64,000 nt of DNA, from positions 4,293,929 through 4,357,928 of the forward strand of contig CAADRB010000001.1 in assembly GCA_900708905.1 (NCBI GenBank). The letters are read 5' to 3'. The notes beneath the pieces were generated by a model, which had not been told where the DNA came from, searched no databases, and saw nothing but the letters and a program-made list of their open reading frames with translations. This DNA is from Hymenolepis diminuta. Its lineage: Eukaryota > Platyhelminthes > Cestoda > Cyclophyllidea > Hymenolepididae. Positions 23,083-36,340 of this stretch are shown one piece after another. Numbering within the stretch: the stretch's first letter is position 1; each line of letters starts with the position of its first letter. The translations under genes and the position numbers were made by a program.

Positions 23083-26000
23083 GTATAACGAGACTTTTTT
23101 ATATCAAATTAATATTTCCGCTTTCCTTCGTCTTTATATCAAATATCAAATTAATACCATGAGTACTTTATTCACATACTGATGCGAGCATTTTTATTGA
23201 TTGTTATTCATTCAATAAAATAAACATTATTTATGATTAAAACTTGTTGATTTTTTTAGGATTTTTAATCTATTTATCACATATTTGACCCTAATATTAG
23301 GTATTTGTAGACACGCCCTTTTCTTGTCATGCTTACGTCAAAAACTTCACGAAAATGAAAAATACTTCTGATAATACATGTTAAATGAAGCCAATATTGG
23401 ACTAATAATAATTTATCTTTTTAATAAATAATAATTTTGTCACTTTAAGATTTTCAAGTCAAACAGAATGATACGTGACTTGTGTCACTATGCACGTTGG
23501 AATTCTGAACACGTCGTTTGATTTATGTTATTAAGAGAAATAACCAGGTATGTGAATAGATAAACCTACACGTTGGAACAAAATTTTTTTCTTTTCGTAT
23601 ATGCTCTTGTTATCTGCAAAATTGCACATTAAACTGCAAAATTGAGAATAAATGACTTTCAGTTTTAATACTAACTTATTCTCAGCTAAGTTAATAGTAA
23701 TTTTTTGCAAAATTACTTTTCTTTCAGAGATTAAGCGATTCAAGTAAAGTGTATTAAAAATTTATTTTGGTATTATCGCCCTACCTCGTTAGTTATAATA
23801 GAGAAGCAAAATATCAGTGTCAAATGAATTGGAGCACAGAATCACCTAAAAGAAAGTACTCATTCTAATAATACCGAAGGTAGTTTGAATAGTAATGTTA
23901 GGAACAATGGATATTGGCGGTGAATTATATAAACTTCATGCAGATTTACGCCAATACAATTTTCAAATAATATATATAACTGGCAGAGTACTGAAGTCAA
24001 TGACGTGAAAGTCACTATCGTGCTGAGTTGCAACTTTGAGCAGGCGTTCGGATACACGATCAACAATTTTCACGTGATAGATAGAGTCAAGATTTAAAAT
24101 CTCCGCTTATGGGCAGCTCGAGATGCATAGAAATCTTTGCTTTCACTATTTAAATTCTAATTTGCCCTCAATCCAACAGATCTTCTCACATGTATTCTCA
24201 GGTCAAATTTACACCACTCATCAGAAGCATATGATAATTTGGACAAATTGTCTCCGAATGGAAAGAAAGTATTGAAATAGATTGAAAATATCAATCTTGG
24301 TGTAGTTATTTTTGTTTCATTTTAGAAATTGATTTATTTTAAGAATGGTCATTTTACATTATGCTGTTTCCAAAATAGAAGTCATTTTATAAATTAAAGT
24401 ATACTTATTTGTATTAATAAAGCAGAATATTAACTTGACATTGCATATAAAACCTCTAGAATTACGGTCGACTGCTAGCATTCTATCATAAATTTCACGC
24501 TGGAATAGTTATTACCTTTTTATTATCCTCTAAAAGGGTATATTATTTTGATGAAATGAGATTGGTTTGTTCATCAATGAGATGTATATTTTAAATTATT
24601 GTTTTATTTTTCTGATAAAGCAGCTACTTACGTGATTATGCCATGATACACATCTTGCTCCACCGTGTCAATGTAAGTACATGCAAGAAATCAGCATGAT
24701 TTTCTCTATTTAATTATCCTCCAACATGGATTTTGTTATGAATTTTCTGTTAGGTTGCTTCAAATTTGAACTTTACTCAGTAATTGGGTAATAGCTTAAA
24801 GATTTATGGCCTCATCAGTATTAATCATTGCGTTCCACGGTGTCATATGAGTACACGTTGGAAATTATGCCACAATTTTATAGACCTTTCGAAAAATAAA
24901 AAATTTTTTGTGGGATTACTCGCAAAACCAAATCTGCAATTTATAAACAACAATCTTATAATATCTGGTGTGTAACTAGATCATAGTAGAGAAAATAAGT
25001 TTTCTAACCTTATAACAGCGGTTGGTGCTATTCACTTTGTTTACTTACCCTACAACAGGGAATTATGTTGTGAAATTTTGACTGATGTATTAACTAATAA
25101 GACTCGCATACGTAATCACTCCTCGGCACCTTATTAATCACTTAATGATGTTTAAACCCTACACAATATTACTTGTTTCATGATGTCACCATAACTGCGC
25201 ATTGGTGATTGTCGTGTAATTTAGCAATTTGTTGTGAAATTAGTTAAAATACTACAGGTGAAATTATTCGCTGAAAAAATTTTAAATTTTATTTATCTCG
25301 CATAGTTTGGACATTATTATCTCAATTGATCAACTTAAACAATAATTTTTAACTAAAATTCGCATCTTCTCTTTATATAAAATCAATAAAATTGCAAGAA
25401 AAAGATTTCGGATATTGACGTCAATAAAATTCCCTATCAAACGTGAGGAATACCATCAAAGGCAGAATGATTCACCAATACATTTATTTTAGGCCTAAAG
25501 AGGGAAAAATTAGCCAAAATAGATTTATTTATCATTCACGAGAACATTAACGTATTAATTACGGGGATAATTACTCAACTATTAACAGAGCAATAAAAAA
25601 TATTTTAAACGTTAACAGTCTTGCAAGTTACCTTGCACGTATTCCAAATTTTGGCCTCAATGTGAATGAATTTTATGAATATTTAGAAGTCTTTAGCACT
25701 GTACTGAAAAGATTATTGGACCATCAACCTCCATTGCAACTTCATCAAAAATAATATAACTTGCTAATTGAAAATATAAATAGCATTTATCAGTTATTGG
25801 TTGCTTTAAAGTACCCTCTGGATAGGAAAACAGTACATTTATCAAAAGGAGATTAAAGTATGATAAGATAATATTTTGTCTTCTTGTTCTTTATTTTTTG
25901 CTTAAGGTGTCGTCCTTGATAGAGGTCACTTATCAGGGATATTGAAAACGTTTCCACTGGATACTCGTTGTCACATTCAAAGGTTTATATTCGTTTATAT

Positions 26001-27860
26001 TTTACCGTCATTATTTATTTACCTATTTCATTTTGTTGGACATACGAAAGCAGCACACATCTCAAAGCATTTGAAAAATACACTTGGGGTGTTTGGGATA
26101 AAAGTGCTTTTAACTTTAACAATTAAATTAAGCAGAACCAAAACATTCTGAAGTACCTTTGAATAAGAACCTCTTATCTTTCCAATGACCAGTATTAAGT
26201 TTTACAACAAATTAATTATATATTTGCAGAGTGTACATCATTCAACCCTGATTTCGCCTCCTATGGGGTTGACAAATGTATAGGCTACTATCGAGCACTT
26301 TAATTCATCATAACTTATTTCTATCATTGAAACTCCTATTTATAATACAACCAAAATATTTGACATGCAAATGCTCCCCTTATAAACGTATAATTGTAAC
26401 GAGCGCATACGTTTACTAAAATGTCTACACTCTCTTAATTTTCGATTGGCAATTTCAATGGATTTTTAATCAAAATCAGCAACCAGCCTTTGATCCCTTT
26501 AATATATCCCCATTTCAACTCTCAGTTATCCCCTGCGATTTTGATTATTGATTCCTATTTTGCTTTTCTCTTCTCCCTTATCCCTTCCTCTGTTCCAGTA
26601 TATCCATGCTACCCACTTTTAGATTTTGGGAAGGCTCTTAGATTATCCTTAGTCTTTAGAAAGGTCATTGGTTTTGTAAAAGGACATAGCAAAGGCTAAT
26701 TTGATTGGGCTTTTTAACTGATGGGATATAGTACTATTTCAGACATTTAATCTGTTTTGCCATCACCATTGGAAAATGATTCTGTATATTTAGAACTTGA
26801 TGTCGAATGACAAAACGAACAATAATATTCAAAAATTGCTACATGGAAAACATTTAAAGCAGTTGCATTAGAAACGTTCGAACCTCATTATTTCTAGCTG
26901 TTAGGGAATTCCAAACTCAGCAAATGTTTCCCTGCGGTCTATCTCCATACGGGTTCGGTGCATTAAGATAGGATCTGAGTGGTAGCGCTCAGCAAATATG
27001 TATGTGTATATATTCCCTAATCTGAAAGTTAATGAATTGGAGAGGATTCTGATTCATCTTTGTACTATTTTGTTCTTGGCTTGATTCTTCCGGAAACTAA
27101 AACATAGCTACTTTTACCTTTGTTTAACACTGAAGGCTGAAGGTTTCCAACAAACCATATATTCGATAGTCTGCAAATCCTCGTTGTGCTAGAGATATAA
27201 ATAATTGCCTTGAGATATAAAATTGAAAGAGTGTGATTGAAGAAATTGTAAAATAAACTGAATGGGTATACTTGAAAATGCTACACGTGTAATGCTCCAA
27301 CGTGGAAATGATCAGTAAATTCGAAAAAAATATGTAGTCTGATTTAGTTTTGTTAACATAAAATTCGTTAATGCAGTAAATGAATTGAATTTAAGTCTTA
27401 ATTACACATTATATAAAAGATAAAATTGGAGATATAATTCTACAAAATTAAGTCCAATCACATTTCCATGAATTACCTGTGCACAGTCAACAATTTTGAA
27501 TTTCAATGATTATTTTGACATACAATATTTTATAAAACATTTTAAAACCGATTAAATATATTGTTACTTTAAAAAATAGTAATTACCTTTTACGAATATA
27601 TAATTATAAGAAAGGGGTTTACAGAGTTACTTAATAACTTCTACCAAAATTAAATCCATTTAATGACCTCACTGAAAATTTTTCTTAAACATTTAAATGC
27701 ATTATAAACACTGTATATTTAGAAATACGGACCAATTTTATAGGAAATACAGTCTGAAGTTCCTAATAATACTTTAAAAGTAAGTATGACGTACTTTCTA
27801 AAGTTCACACTATACGATATAAGTAATTTGTGTGTTTCCACGTTGTAAGTTAACTTTTAC
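23083..27860. other. Intergenic, no gene recognised
   Basis: Very AT-rich, 4.8 kb. Short frames at 24784, 25942 and 26490 (plus) and 23531 and 23860 (minus) have no splice context or recognisable domain. A loosely repeated phrase (accgtgtcaatgtaagtacatg at about 24660 and acggtgtcatatgagtacacg at about 24840) hints at an old tandem duplication. Confidence 0.5.
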
Positions 27861-27893
27861 CCAATAGGAATCTTCAATGAGTTAGCTATAAAA
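27861..27893 (+). promoter_or_regulatory. CCAAT and TATA motifs upstream of ARF gene 1
   Basis: ccaat at about 27862 and ctataaaa at 27886-27893, the TATA 53 nt before the ATG. The phrase tttccacgttg just upstream recurs before the decayed copy at 36.2 kb, and a TATA-like box recurs at a similar place before each ARF copy with a preserved first exon. Confidence 0.45.
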
Positions 27894-27945
27894 GTTGAAC
27901 CTAAAACTGCAGAAAACATCAGAACTACCTGTTTTATTTTTAAAG

Positions 27946-28855
27946 ATGGGAATTTACTTTTCACAGATATGGCAATCTATATTTAACATGAAGAAGGAAG
28001 CAAGAATTCTCCTGCTGGGATTGGATGCCGCTGGTAAAACTACAATCCTCTACAAACTGAAGCTCGGTGAAACTACGGTGACAATTCCAACCATCGGTTT
28101 CAATGTAGAAACCGTTGAGTATAAAAATCTTACATTCACCATGTGGGATGTTGGGGGACAAAAGGTTATCCGAAATCTATGGTACCACTACTACCATGGA
28201 ACTCAAGGTTAGTTGTTACTTTTCTGTGATAGTTTTCATATATTTTATATTTGTAAATTCGACTGAGGATTATTATGTAAAGCTAATTATTTATTATTTG
28301 TGCAGTGAAATTAATTTTATTGTATCTACTAATATTATTTTTTCTTTATTTAAAATTAGTTAAAATATTCTATTTTAAATTTGGCCTATTATTAAAGAAA
28401 CATTTTATGCTAAGACACTACAACATTAACAGTTTTATTGAAGCCATTATATTTTCAAAATGACTTAATGTCATTGACGATATTATTTTAATTTTTCTAG
28501 GTTTAATATTCGTTGTTGATTCCAGCGACAGAGAGAGATTACAAGAAGCGAGAGATGAGTTGTGGGCTGTGTTAGAAGCAGATGAGCTAAAAGATGCTTT
28601 CCTTCTTGTCTTTGCAAATAAACAGGTATGGTGTTTAATGGCAAATTGCTGTACTACTACTCATTACTTATTGTACAATTTATCTTTCAGGACCTTCCAA
28701 ATGCAATGAGGCCATCAGAAATTACTGAAGGTCTGGCACTGCATAAGTTTCCTCCTAGCCGAAAGTGGTATGTTCAAGCTACATGCGCTGTCAATGGAGA
28801 AGGTATTTTTGAAGGCTTAGACTGGCTGGGAAGAGAAATTAAGGGAGGGAAATAA
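27946..28855 (+). CDS. ARF-family small GTPase, array copy 1 (intact)
   Basis: Exons 27946-28207, 28501-28625 and 28691-28855 give 183 aa (ARF1 is 181). ARF proteins are N-myristoylated GTPases that recruit coats and effectors to Golgi or plasma membrane. Visible: N-terminal MG with an amphipathic helix ([11 protein letters not shown]), P-loop GLDAAGKT (25-32), switch I PTIGFN with Thr49, switch II WDVGGQ (67-72), NKQD (127-130, split by intron 2 before the Asp) and the TCA motif for guanine. All nucleotide-binding motifs are intact, so it should be active. It differs from canonical ARF in switch II and after ([16 protein letters not shown]). Introns are in phase 1 (293 nt) and phase 0 (65 nt). 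The subclass is unclear; it is a diverged paralogue. The upstream in-frame extension from 27895 lacks an ATG and would abolish the myristoylation Gly2, so 27946 is the start. Confidence 0.93.
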
Positions 28856-29539
28856 ACTATCTTGTCCACAATGTACTATATAAATTGTTAACTTGTAATT
28901 AAAGATTTTATTTCAAATAGATGTCTTTTAGAAAATGGTGGTTCTTATATTTATCGTTCTATCTGTGCATACGGCAGGAGTCTTTAAAGGTGCGACATGA
29001 ACTGGAAGCACATAGCACAGAAAATCACTAGTCAGCAGGAGATGGACAGAGTTGTGGTGCTGACACCTTCGTCAGAACCAAAATATTATAATAATTAATA
29101 GTCTGATAAGATACGATGACAGACTGTGAATCTCTTATCAAATATTCGGAAGACTCTACATGTGCTCAAAATTGGACTTAAAACCATTCACATTATGAAA
29201 TCAGTAGAGGAGAAGATTCAAATTCATTAGAATAGTATTAGACAATATAAAACCTTATTAGTGGTAAGAAGTATATGAGCATACTCTACTCTTTTCATTC
29301 TAACTAATTTATTGAACGGATCAAATGATATCCATTGCAATCAAACTGTGAACAGTATAAAAGCTATCATCACTATAATCAATTAATGTTAAACTAAATG
29401 TCTGCTACGTTAATACATTTCTAGTTGCATCTTGATTGTAAGAAGATATAAGTAAATTGAGATAGCATAACCAGTCAGAGAAATAAATCAAGCTCTGACT
29501 ATTTTGGGCATAGTCTGACCTATTAATCAAGGTATCAAT

Positions 29540-29830
29540 TTATAAAATTTGAATACTGGAACATTACAGAGTGAATTACACTTTATACGTAAAAAAAGCA
29601 ACGCAATGCTTCCATAATTCAAATAAAGTTGGTCTTATGATGTCCTAACTTTGTTGCCTGCTTCTTCTTCTTAATCCCTCCTCGTTTAATACATTTTCAG
29701 TTGTCATTGTTTTCGTGCTATCTATTACAAAAGGTTGTGAAAGATTTTTGCATCACCATGGGCAATAATAATAACCTATCTTGAAAACTCAGCACCATTT
29801 CATAAATACGCATTCAGAATAAATGGCTTT
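29540..29830 (+). repeat. Dispersed repeat shared with 10.0 kb
   Basis: Contains gcaatgcttccataattcaa, ttgcctgcttcttcttctta, acattttcagttgtcattg and ccatgggcaataataataa in the same order as at 9980-10215. Class unknown. Confidence 0.4.
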
Positions 29831-31370
29831 TACTTGGAATTATGGAATTCAGTGCGACAATACTAGAGCTAAAACTCAGAGAAGACAAAATATTGCTCAT
29901 CACCACATAAAGTGTAGTTTTTCGTATACATTTGACCTTATTGTGAAAAGAGGTCATATAATGGATCGCATTCTCTTTTGAAAATATAGGCACTGAATTA
30001 TAAAAGTCATATTAAACCCATCTCATTTTTAATTAATAGGTCCAGTTGTTTAAAAACCTTATTGATAATACGAATTGTACAATAGGATGCATCACTTTCA
30101 TATTCTAGTACGATGAAGACGGTGTCCTGAGACTTTATGATTACCTTTTTCGGCATTTTGACATTCTTTCGCGTCTTTTAATTGTAATACCTGTGGTTAT
30201 ATTCATAAGAAAAATTTCCCCCATTTCTATGAGCAGCCTTGAACCTGGAATAATTATGCGAAATTACACATCTGGAAGAGCATAAAAATAAGGAGAGTGG
30301 TTGCACGGCCAATTTCTTCTTTGCACGTCTGTTGTATTCGACAAAAGGATTTTTAAGGGAGTAGGCCTCTGTAGATTTCAAGTAATACAACTTGACGTTT
30401 TACTGGTTCTATTAGGAGCATCATATAATATGCTTTCCATATGCTACTTATGCGTAGTCATGCCCAATATTGTTAACTTATTAAACAGTGCAATGTCATA
30501 TGATACAATATTTTGAAACAAAATACTTCAACCATCTGTCATCAACCCTGGCTGAAAGAGAGAATCAAGGTTCAGCAACCGCTTATGGTAGGAAATCTAT
30601 CCATGCGAAGAAATAATCTGTTGGATATATGCCCAATGAGTACACGTTTGTATACGGCATTTTAACTTTTGGTGACTAAATGTCCATTACTTAACGTGTT
30701 CACGCAATATATGGGAGTGGTCTACAACATAAGTACACTATGTACATCCATACATACATTCATTTCCCATATTAGGGAAAAAATTTCAGGATGATAAATC
30801 AATTTTCAGGATTTATTTACTCAGTCCACTTGGACAAAGTGGAGAAATTGATGCTTAAATTTCAGTGTAAGTTAACTGGGGAAGAGAGAGTGAAATTAAG
30901 GGGTTTATACATGACTCGAATCCTAATTGGTACCATTTGACCTCGGAAACTTGTAGTTTCACGTATTTTGAGAGAGACTGGGTGAAAATAGCAATAGCTT
31001 TTTGTCCTTTCACACTTATCTAAACTTTCTTAACCGCACCTTATAAATCAAATCATACTTGTCAGGTTTCAGGGAGACTACATTCGAAATTTATCGAGTA
31101 TGAAGAAAGAGCAGAGTTATGGAGCTATTTGTTTAACTCAACCTTTGTCGGTTAATATTCCCATTCTTGTTTTAATACTAAATACTCGAGTCAATACAAC
31201 ACAGTATGTTATAAGCATTAATCAAGAAATAAAGCCAAATTAAAGGTAAAATTTAATATAGTTTTTCTCTTTAGAAAAAGTTTAATTATTTTAGGTAAAA
31301 AATTGTGTTTGTTTTGATATAATGGCTATAGAACATTATTGGGGTTAACATAACAACTAACAGTTTGCAG

Positions 31371-31720
31371 GTAACAAATTACAATAACAATAACAGTCAC
31401 TAATTCGTAGCTGTTCGAGTAAGAGTTAACAACAGTCGTGAAGCAGAACACCAAGAGTCGAGGAAATCACAACGAACTTGTAACGAGTGAGAGAGAGATA
31501 GAGAGGGGAGCGTGCTGAGGAAGAGAGGAGATGAGCAGGAAGCGTAGAGCCAGTAAATGACACCCGTGAGTTGTTATTGAGTGGAACACAAAGATAGCTT
31601 TATGTGAGTCACTTGGGTAAGGACGCGCGAGAACATGAGCGCAGATGTGTTTTTTAGGTGAAACGATGCTGTTATAGAAAGCGGGAAATTGATGGACGCA
31701 TTTAAACATGGCAGATAGGG
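31371..31720 (-). repeat. Family A LTR-like element, copy 3
   Basis: On the minus strand it shares with the 48.1-kb copy the series ctctctctc, cgttacaagttcgtt, tttcctcga, ggtgttctgcttcac, cttactcgaacagct. On the plus strand it also has the agaggagatgagcagg...ccagtaaatgac block seen in copies 1 and 2. The TATA position reads tttatgtg and is degraded. Confidence 0.5.
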
Positions 31721-31885
31721 GTTATGCGCAATAGGAACATAAAAGACATCACTCCAGCTTCATGGACGAAAAACCAAATGCGAATAAAGTTTAATTCTGT
31801 AAACACATAGTTATCCTTCATATTATGCAGCATACATATTGGCAATTGTACATTCATTCATACAATGCATACATACGTATTGGTG

Positions 31886-31901
31886 TACATACATACATAC
31901 A
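31886..31901. repeat. (TACA)n microsatellite
   Basis: Four tandem units, with further scattered units 10-30 bp upstream. Confidence 0.75.
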
Positions 31902-32401
31902 CCAATAACTAATTCACTCATTCAATCAAATTCATACAAAATTAATAACCGATTATAAAAGCAAAGGTTAGATGCCGGCGCCTTTTGCAAACTTTCTTAG
32001 GTGCATGAATTCACCAGAAAATGTTTGTGTAAGAAGATTGATTGCGGTTTCTATTCCCTGATTATAATTCTTAAATTGTCGTCTCACAAATATGGAAGTG
32101 TTGCTTTGCTTTCTTGTTACTTCTTATTTATTGTGGCATCGTAAGACCTCATATTGGTTAAGCTAATAAGGCGGCTTTAATGTCAAATCAACCCAAAATC
32201 TTGCACCATCAATTTAACTGTTTATGAAAATATTTGACTTCTTTTTCATGATAGTAGAAATTAATGAAACAAATTTCGACAGCTTAAACGCATATCTGAA
32301 TTTAAGTAATTTTTAGTGTTTTGTTCTGGTAAACTGGATGGTAAATGATTACGTTTTTATTTGAAAATGCCTCACAAGCAAACATATCATCGTTTATGCA
32401 G

Positions 32402-32730
32402 GATTGATATTTGTTAAAGACTCCAATGAGAGAGATAAATGAGGCAAAAGAAGAATTATAGGGTTTGTTAAATTTAGCCGATTTCAAAGATGTAATCTGC
32501 TTGGTTCTTGACAGTAAACAGGTACTTTTAATGGAACCATTTCATAATACCTGTTTTGATATCAACATTGTCAACTTGTTGTTGATAGGATCTTACTTAC
32601 TCTATGAACCCAACAGATTCAGGTGAGAAGCTGGAACTTGAAAACTTCTATTGGATCGTAGATGACATCTCCAGCGTACTTGAACGGTATCTGTTACGAC
32701 TATTTAAGAGGAATTTGATTGGTTGGACAG
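32402..32730 (+). pseudogene. Decayed ARF copy (exons 2 and 3)
   Basis: Exon 2 remnant 32402-32521 reads GLIFVKDSNERDK, then frame-broken sequence still matching EAKEEL, ending at an intact donor aaacag|gtac in the usual place (SKQ instead of NKQ). After a 67-nt intron an acceptor (gttgatag) starts exon 3 with DLTYSMNPTDSGEKLELENF, after which similarity to the family fades. Exon 1 is not recognisable. Splice positions identical to the intact genes show it arose by segmental duplication, not by retroposition. Confidence 0.7.
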
Positions 32731-33179
32731 TGAACTTACGCGGTCATAGCGTACCTCTTGATTTTTCTTATTGTATACGTTATATTAAATGCTTGAGAGA
32801 TTTAGTCTTACACTTACTTCTATGTATTTTGCCAAATTTCCGAGAATAACTTCACTGTTCCGATATGAACTAAGACAATCGTTATAAGAAAATGTATGAT
32901 GCGCGTTTCTCTGCGCAGCCAAGTAGCAGTAAGAAGATACAAGTTAAAAATTTGCATCTCTATAAGGATAAATTTATTTATGTAAATGATTTTAACTTTC
33001 CTTCATATATAACTGAGTTAATCAGTAATTTCTTATCGTGATAAAATAATAAAAGGAACGTATAAATATGATGTGACACCATTACCAGTGAAATGGACTA
33101 GAATTAACTTCTGAATGGCTACTGAAGTAGTAATAAACTCACTAGTAATGATACTTTAGGAACCCATTCAAATTAGGCT

Positions 33180-33420
33180 TAGTATGTCCCTCCTTCCAAA
33201 AATAGTGACCGGAAACAGCGGCCTTTTCCAAGTTTGGTAGGCCAATATGTACTGAACAAAGATAGAGGAATGAGAGTGAAAGCGAGAGGCGAAAAGAGGA
33301 AGGAGTAAAAAGTGGAACTGAGAACTGGAAAGGAAACAAGTGTCAGTACCAAGCAAAGGGAACTTAGGTTATGATAAAGACGACGTATTAAGCTACGTGG
33401 AGGGATTTGCAACTAATTAA
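33180..33420 (-). repeat. Family A LTR-like element, fragment (copy 4)
   Basis: The plus-strand blocks aggccaatatgtactgaacaaa, gagagtgaaagcgagaggcg and aaaagaggaaggag resemble the 3.25-kb copy in the same order. The TATA half is absent. Weakest member of the family. Confidence 0.35.
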
Positions 33421-33989
33421 AATCATTTGAGGACTAGAATTATCAATCCCTATGGCAGAATGGTACAATGCATAAATAAAAGTGGCAAACGAATGGAAAG
33501 CTGGTTCATGCAAGTAAATAACTCAATTAGGAAGTGACTAACTAAGACCACTATTCTCAGTTTCTTGGTATTTAGCTACTTTGTTGTTATTAAATTAGTA
33601 TGTTGGAAATAGAGAACAACTTCTCGAGTTTCTTCGGTGTATTTTTTACCGGCGTAATAAAATAAAACCAAATTTTAATTAAAATAGACTGCCTAATTGT
33701 TAATTTTATTTAAATTTCAAAAAAATAATAATTTCATAACCGTAATATGTCACTGAATTAAACTGAAATAAATTAGAAAGGGAATCTATCTAAGAAATTT
33801 ATTTTGGTTAGCAGTTTAAAACAAATTGACATTTATGTCAACAAAAAAAAATAAAAAATATCGCTTATATTCATTAGTTGTAGCGTCTCTGTATCTATTG
33901 TGTGACAAATAATTTAGCAATGTACTACTTCGATTACACGCTGAAGCTATGCCTCAACCAATGAAGACAATTGAAATTTCATTGTGAAT

Positions 33990-33996
33990 TATAAAT
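33990..33996 (+). promoter_or_regulatory. TATA-like box upstream of ARF gene 2
   Basis: tataaat 52 nt before the dedicated ATG, with a ccaat at about 33958 upstream. The phrase gtgaattataaatg is shared with the region before the decayed copy at 36.3 kb. Confidence 0.4.
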
Positions 33997-34047
33997 GTGC
34001 CATTAAGAGAGAAGGATAATATGAAAAATTCTCGTTTAAGCAGAAAG

Positions 34048-34960
34048 ATGGGGACTTTCTTTTCTAAAGTATGGTATGCCGTATTCAACATGCAGAAAGA
34101 GGCCCGGATTCTGATGGTAGGTCTAGATGCTGCTGGCAAAACAACGATTCTATACAAACTGAAATTCGGTGAAACCGTTGCCACACTCCCAACAATTGGC
34201 TTCAATGTGGAAACTGTTGAATATAGGAATATCAAATTCACTGTCTGGGATGTGGGAGGTCAAACCCGTGTTAGGCCGTTGTGGCAGTATTACTACTCTG
34301 GAACTCATGGTAAGATTTCTCTGATGTTATTTCATTTTGAATTAATTTTTATTCGATGCCTGAAACAAATGGAATTAAGAAAAGACACTAATTATTATTT
34401 TTTAGTTTGGGTTATAATATTAATAGAAATAATTTATCGTTTATGGAAACTGCTTTTGATTGTGTATTGTATATATAAATATATACTTTAACGAACTAAA
34501 GATTTCGAAAAGTTGCTACTAGTGTTTTATTATTCAAACCCAATTATCGCATTTATCGCTTTTTTAATTTTTCATTATAAATTAAATTTTGTGTTTTTTT
34601 TAGGCTTAATATTTGTAGTGGATTCTAGTGACAGAGATAGATTAGGTGAAGCTAAAGAGGAACTTTGGTCAATGCTAAATTCACCGGAATTAAAGGACAC
34701 TGTTCTTCTTGTATTAGCTAATAAGCAGGTCAGTTGTTCTGTTTTATTTTAAGCAAAAATTATCAAAAATGAAACGAAATGACAAATTGTTTTAGGACCA
34801 ACCCAAAGCCATGAAACCATCAGAGGTAGCGGATGGGTTTGAACTTCATAATCTGCCGTCAAGTCGAATTTGGAAAATTCAGGGCACCTGTGCAGTGAAT
34901 GGAGAAGGAATTTCTGAAGGTTTGGATTGGTTAGGCAAAGAAATTGCTCATTTTTTATGA
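34048..34960 (+). CDS. ARF-family small GTPase, array copy 2 (intact)
   Basis: Exons 34048-34309, 34604-34728 and 34796-34960 give 183 aa, with exon sizes (262, 125, 165 nt) identical to array copy 1 and nearly identical intron lengths (294 and 67 nt). Motifs: myristoylation MG, P-loop GLDAAGKT (25-32), PTIGFN, WDVGGQ, NKQ|D split by intron 2, and TCA near the C-terminus ([17 protein letters not shown]). The interswitch after WDVGGQ ([11 protein letters not shown]) is closer to canonical ARF than copy 1. An in-frame ATG at 34021 would add nine residues and remove Gly2 from the N-terminus, so 34048 is preferred. All nucleotide-binding residues are intact, so it is probably a functional, diverged paralogue of copy 1. 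Confidence 0.93.
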
Positions 34961-36340
34961 AATATTTTATTAATTCCATTGTGTTAATTTTTATTAAACG
35001 ACCGAATGAAATGATTACCTTTTCAATAATTGTAAGAAATATACAAGATGCAAGAATAGGATAATTAAACCCCTTTTTATAAATTAACTGATGATGAATA
35101 ATAATGTTTTAGTAGTGATTTTCTTATCTATCGAATTTAATATTCTCTTAATAAATACTCACATCATTGTCGCGGTTTAAATTTTGAAAAATTAAGGTTC
35201 TGGCATTACGAAAAACTATTTTTGAGTAATCGATTTCAGCTGATTTTTCTTCATATGCAAATGGGGTGGGACTTTCAAGGAAACAGAAATGATTTAACCC
35301 GTATGATGTTATAAAACTGCGGTCATTTGATTAATTGAACTATGATCCAAATGGCATAAGATTGGCTTGTTTATAAGATTGCAAGTTAATTTTACGAAGT
35401 CATATTACAGATTAATTTTATTATATATTTTAAATTATTATTTACTAGTAGTGAGCATATGCAGACCACTTATTTTTGAAGGTTTGAAGTAAGAGAAAGG
35501 AATAAGCATGTATGTATCCAATTTTAAAGTAGACGTATTACATGATAATAAAATAAATATTTCATACTAACACATTTTCCTTCGGACTTGCCATTTTAAC
35601 GAGGACATTTTCAAGGAGACAATCTCGATATAGTGATTGAATAGAAACCATAACACGTCTAATATCGCGTTTCCACTATTTGATTGCTATGTTATTTGTC
35701 CAGGACCGAGAAATCTGGCTGGATCCATATCTCTGAAGTGAGGGTTTGACAAAGTTGAGCAGTAAATTTTCTCCTTTAAAGACAGAATTAGTGAGTTTTA
35801 ACTAGCATGAGTTCATTTTGGGACCTCAATTGTGTGCTCTTCTGGACTAACACAACTCTATTCAAGGATTTAAACTAGGAGAAAGCCACCAATGTAGTAC
35901 ACAGAAGATTTGTCCTCTTCTTGTCATTACAAGCTTAATGAAATTCATTATGATAAAAAGGTAACGGAGATGAGATCAAAGAGAAAACTAAACTCAAAGA
36001 TAGTTAACTGAAATTGTGGGTAAGTATCAGAGTAAAGTTAAATATGGAGTTGTTATAAGAGCAGGAAAAACCAATTAGAGATGAGCCATACATACAACAG
36101 AGTGAATTTGCCGAAAGCTATTCTGGTAATTAAAGTTTTCTTTCCATGAATTTTAATTTGGATGCGATAATTTTGTAGCAATCATATTTCAAACACTGTC
36201 TTTATAAGCTATGCGACAAATAGTTTTGTTTCCACGTTGGAACTGCAAGCTAACGCAAGTTATTCATTGTTTGACGTGAATTATAAATGCAATAAAAAGA
36301 ATACTTAACTCATTTAAGAATTCTAAATCAGACAAATAGA

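Larger units (their letters stand above)
28856..32401. other. Intergenic within the ARF array
   Basis: No intact gene. It contains the repeat shared with 10.0 kb (29540-29830), a family A copy (31371-31720) and a TACA microsatellite. A faint resemblance to an ARF first exon at 30310-30360 (tttcttctttgcacgtctgttgtattc) might be the lost exon 1 of the decayed copy at 32.4 kb, but it is too weak to call. Confidence 0.5.
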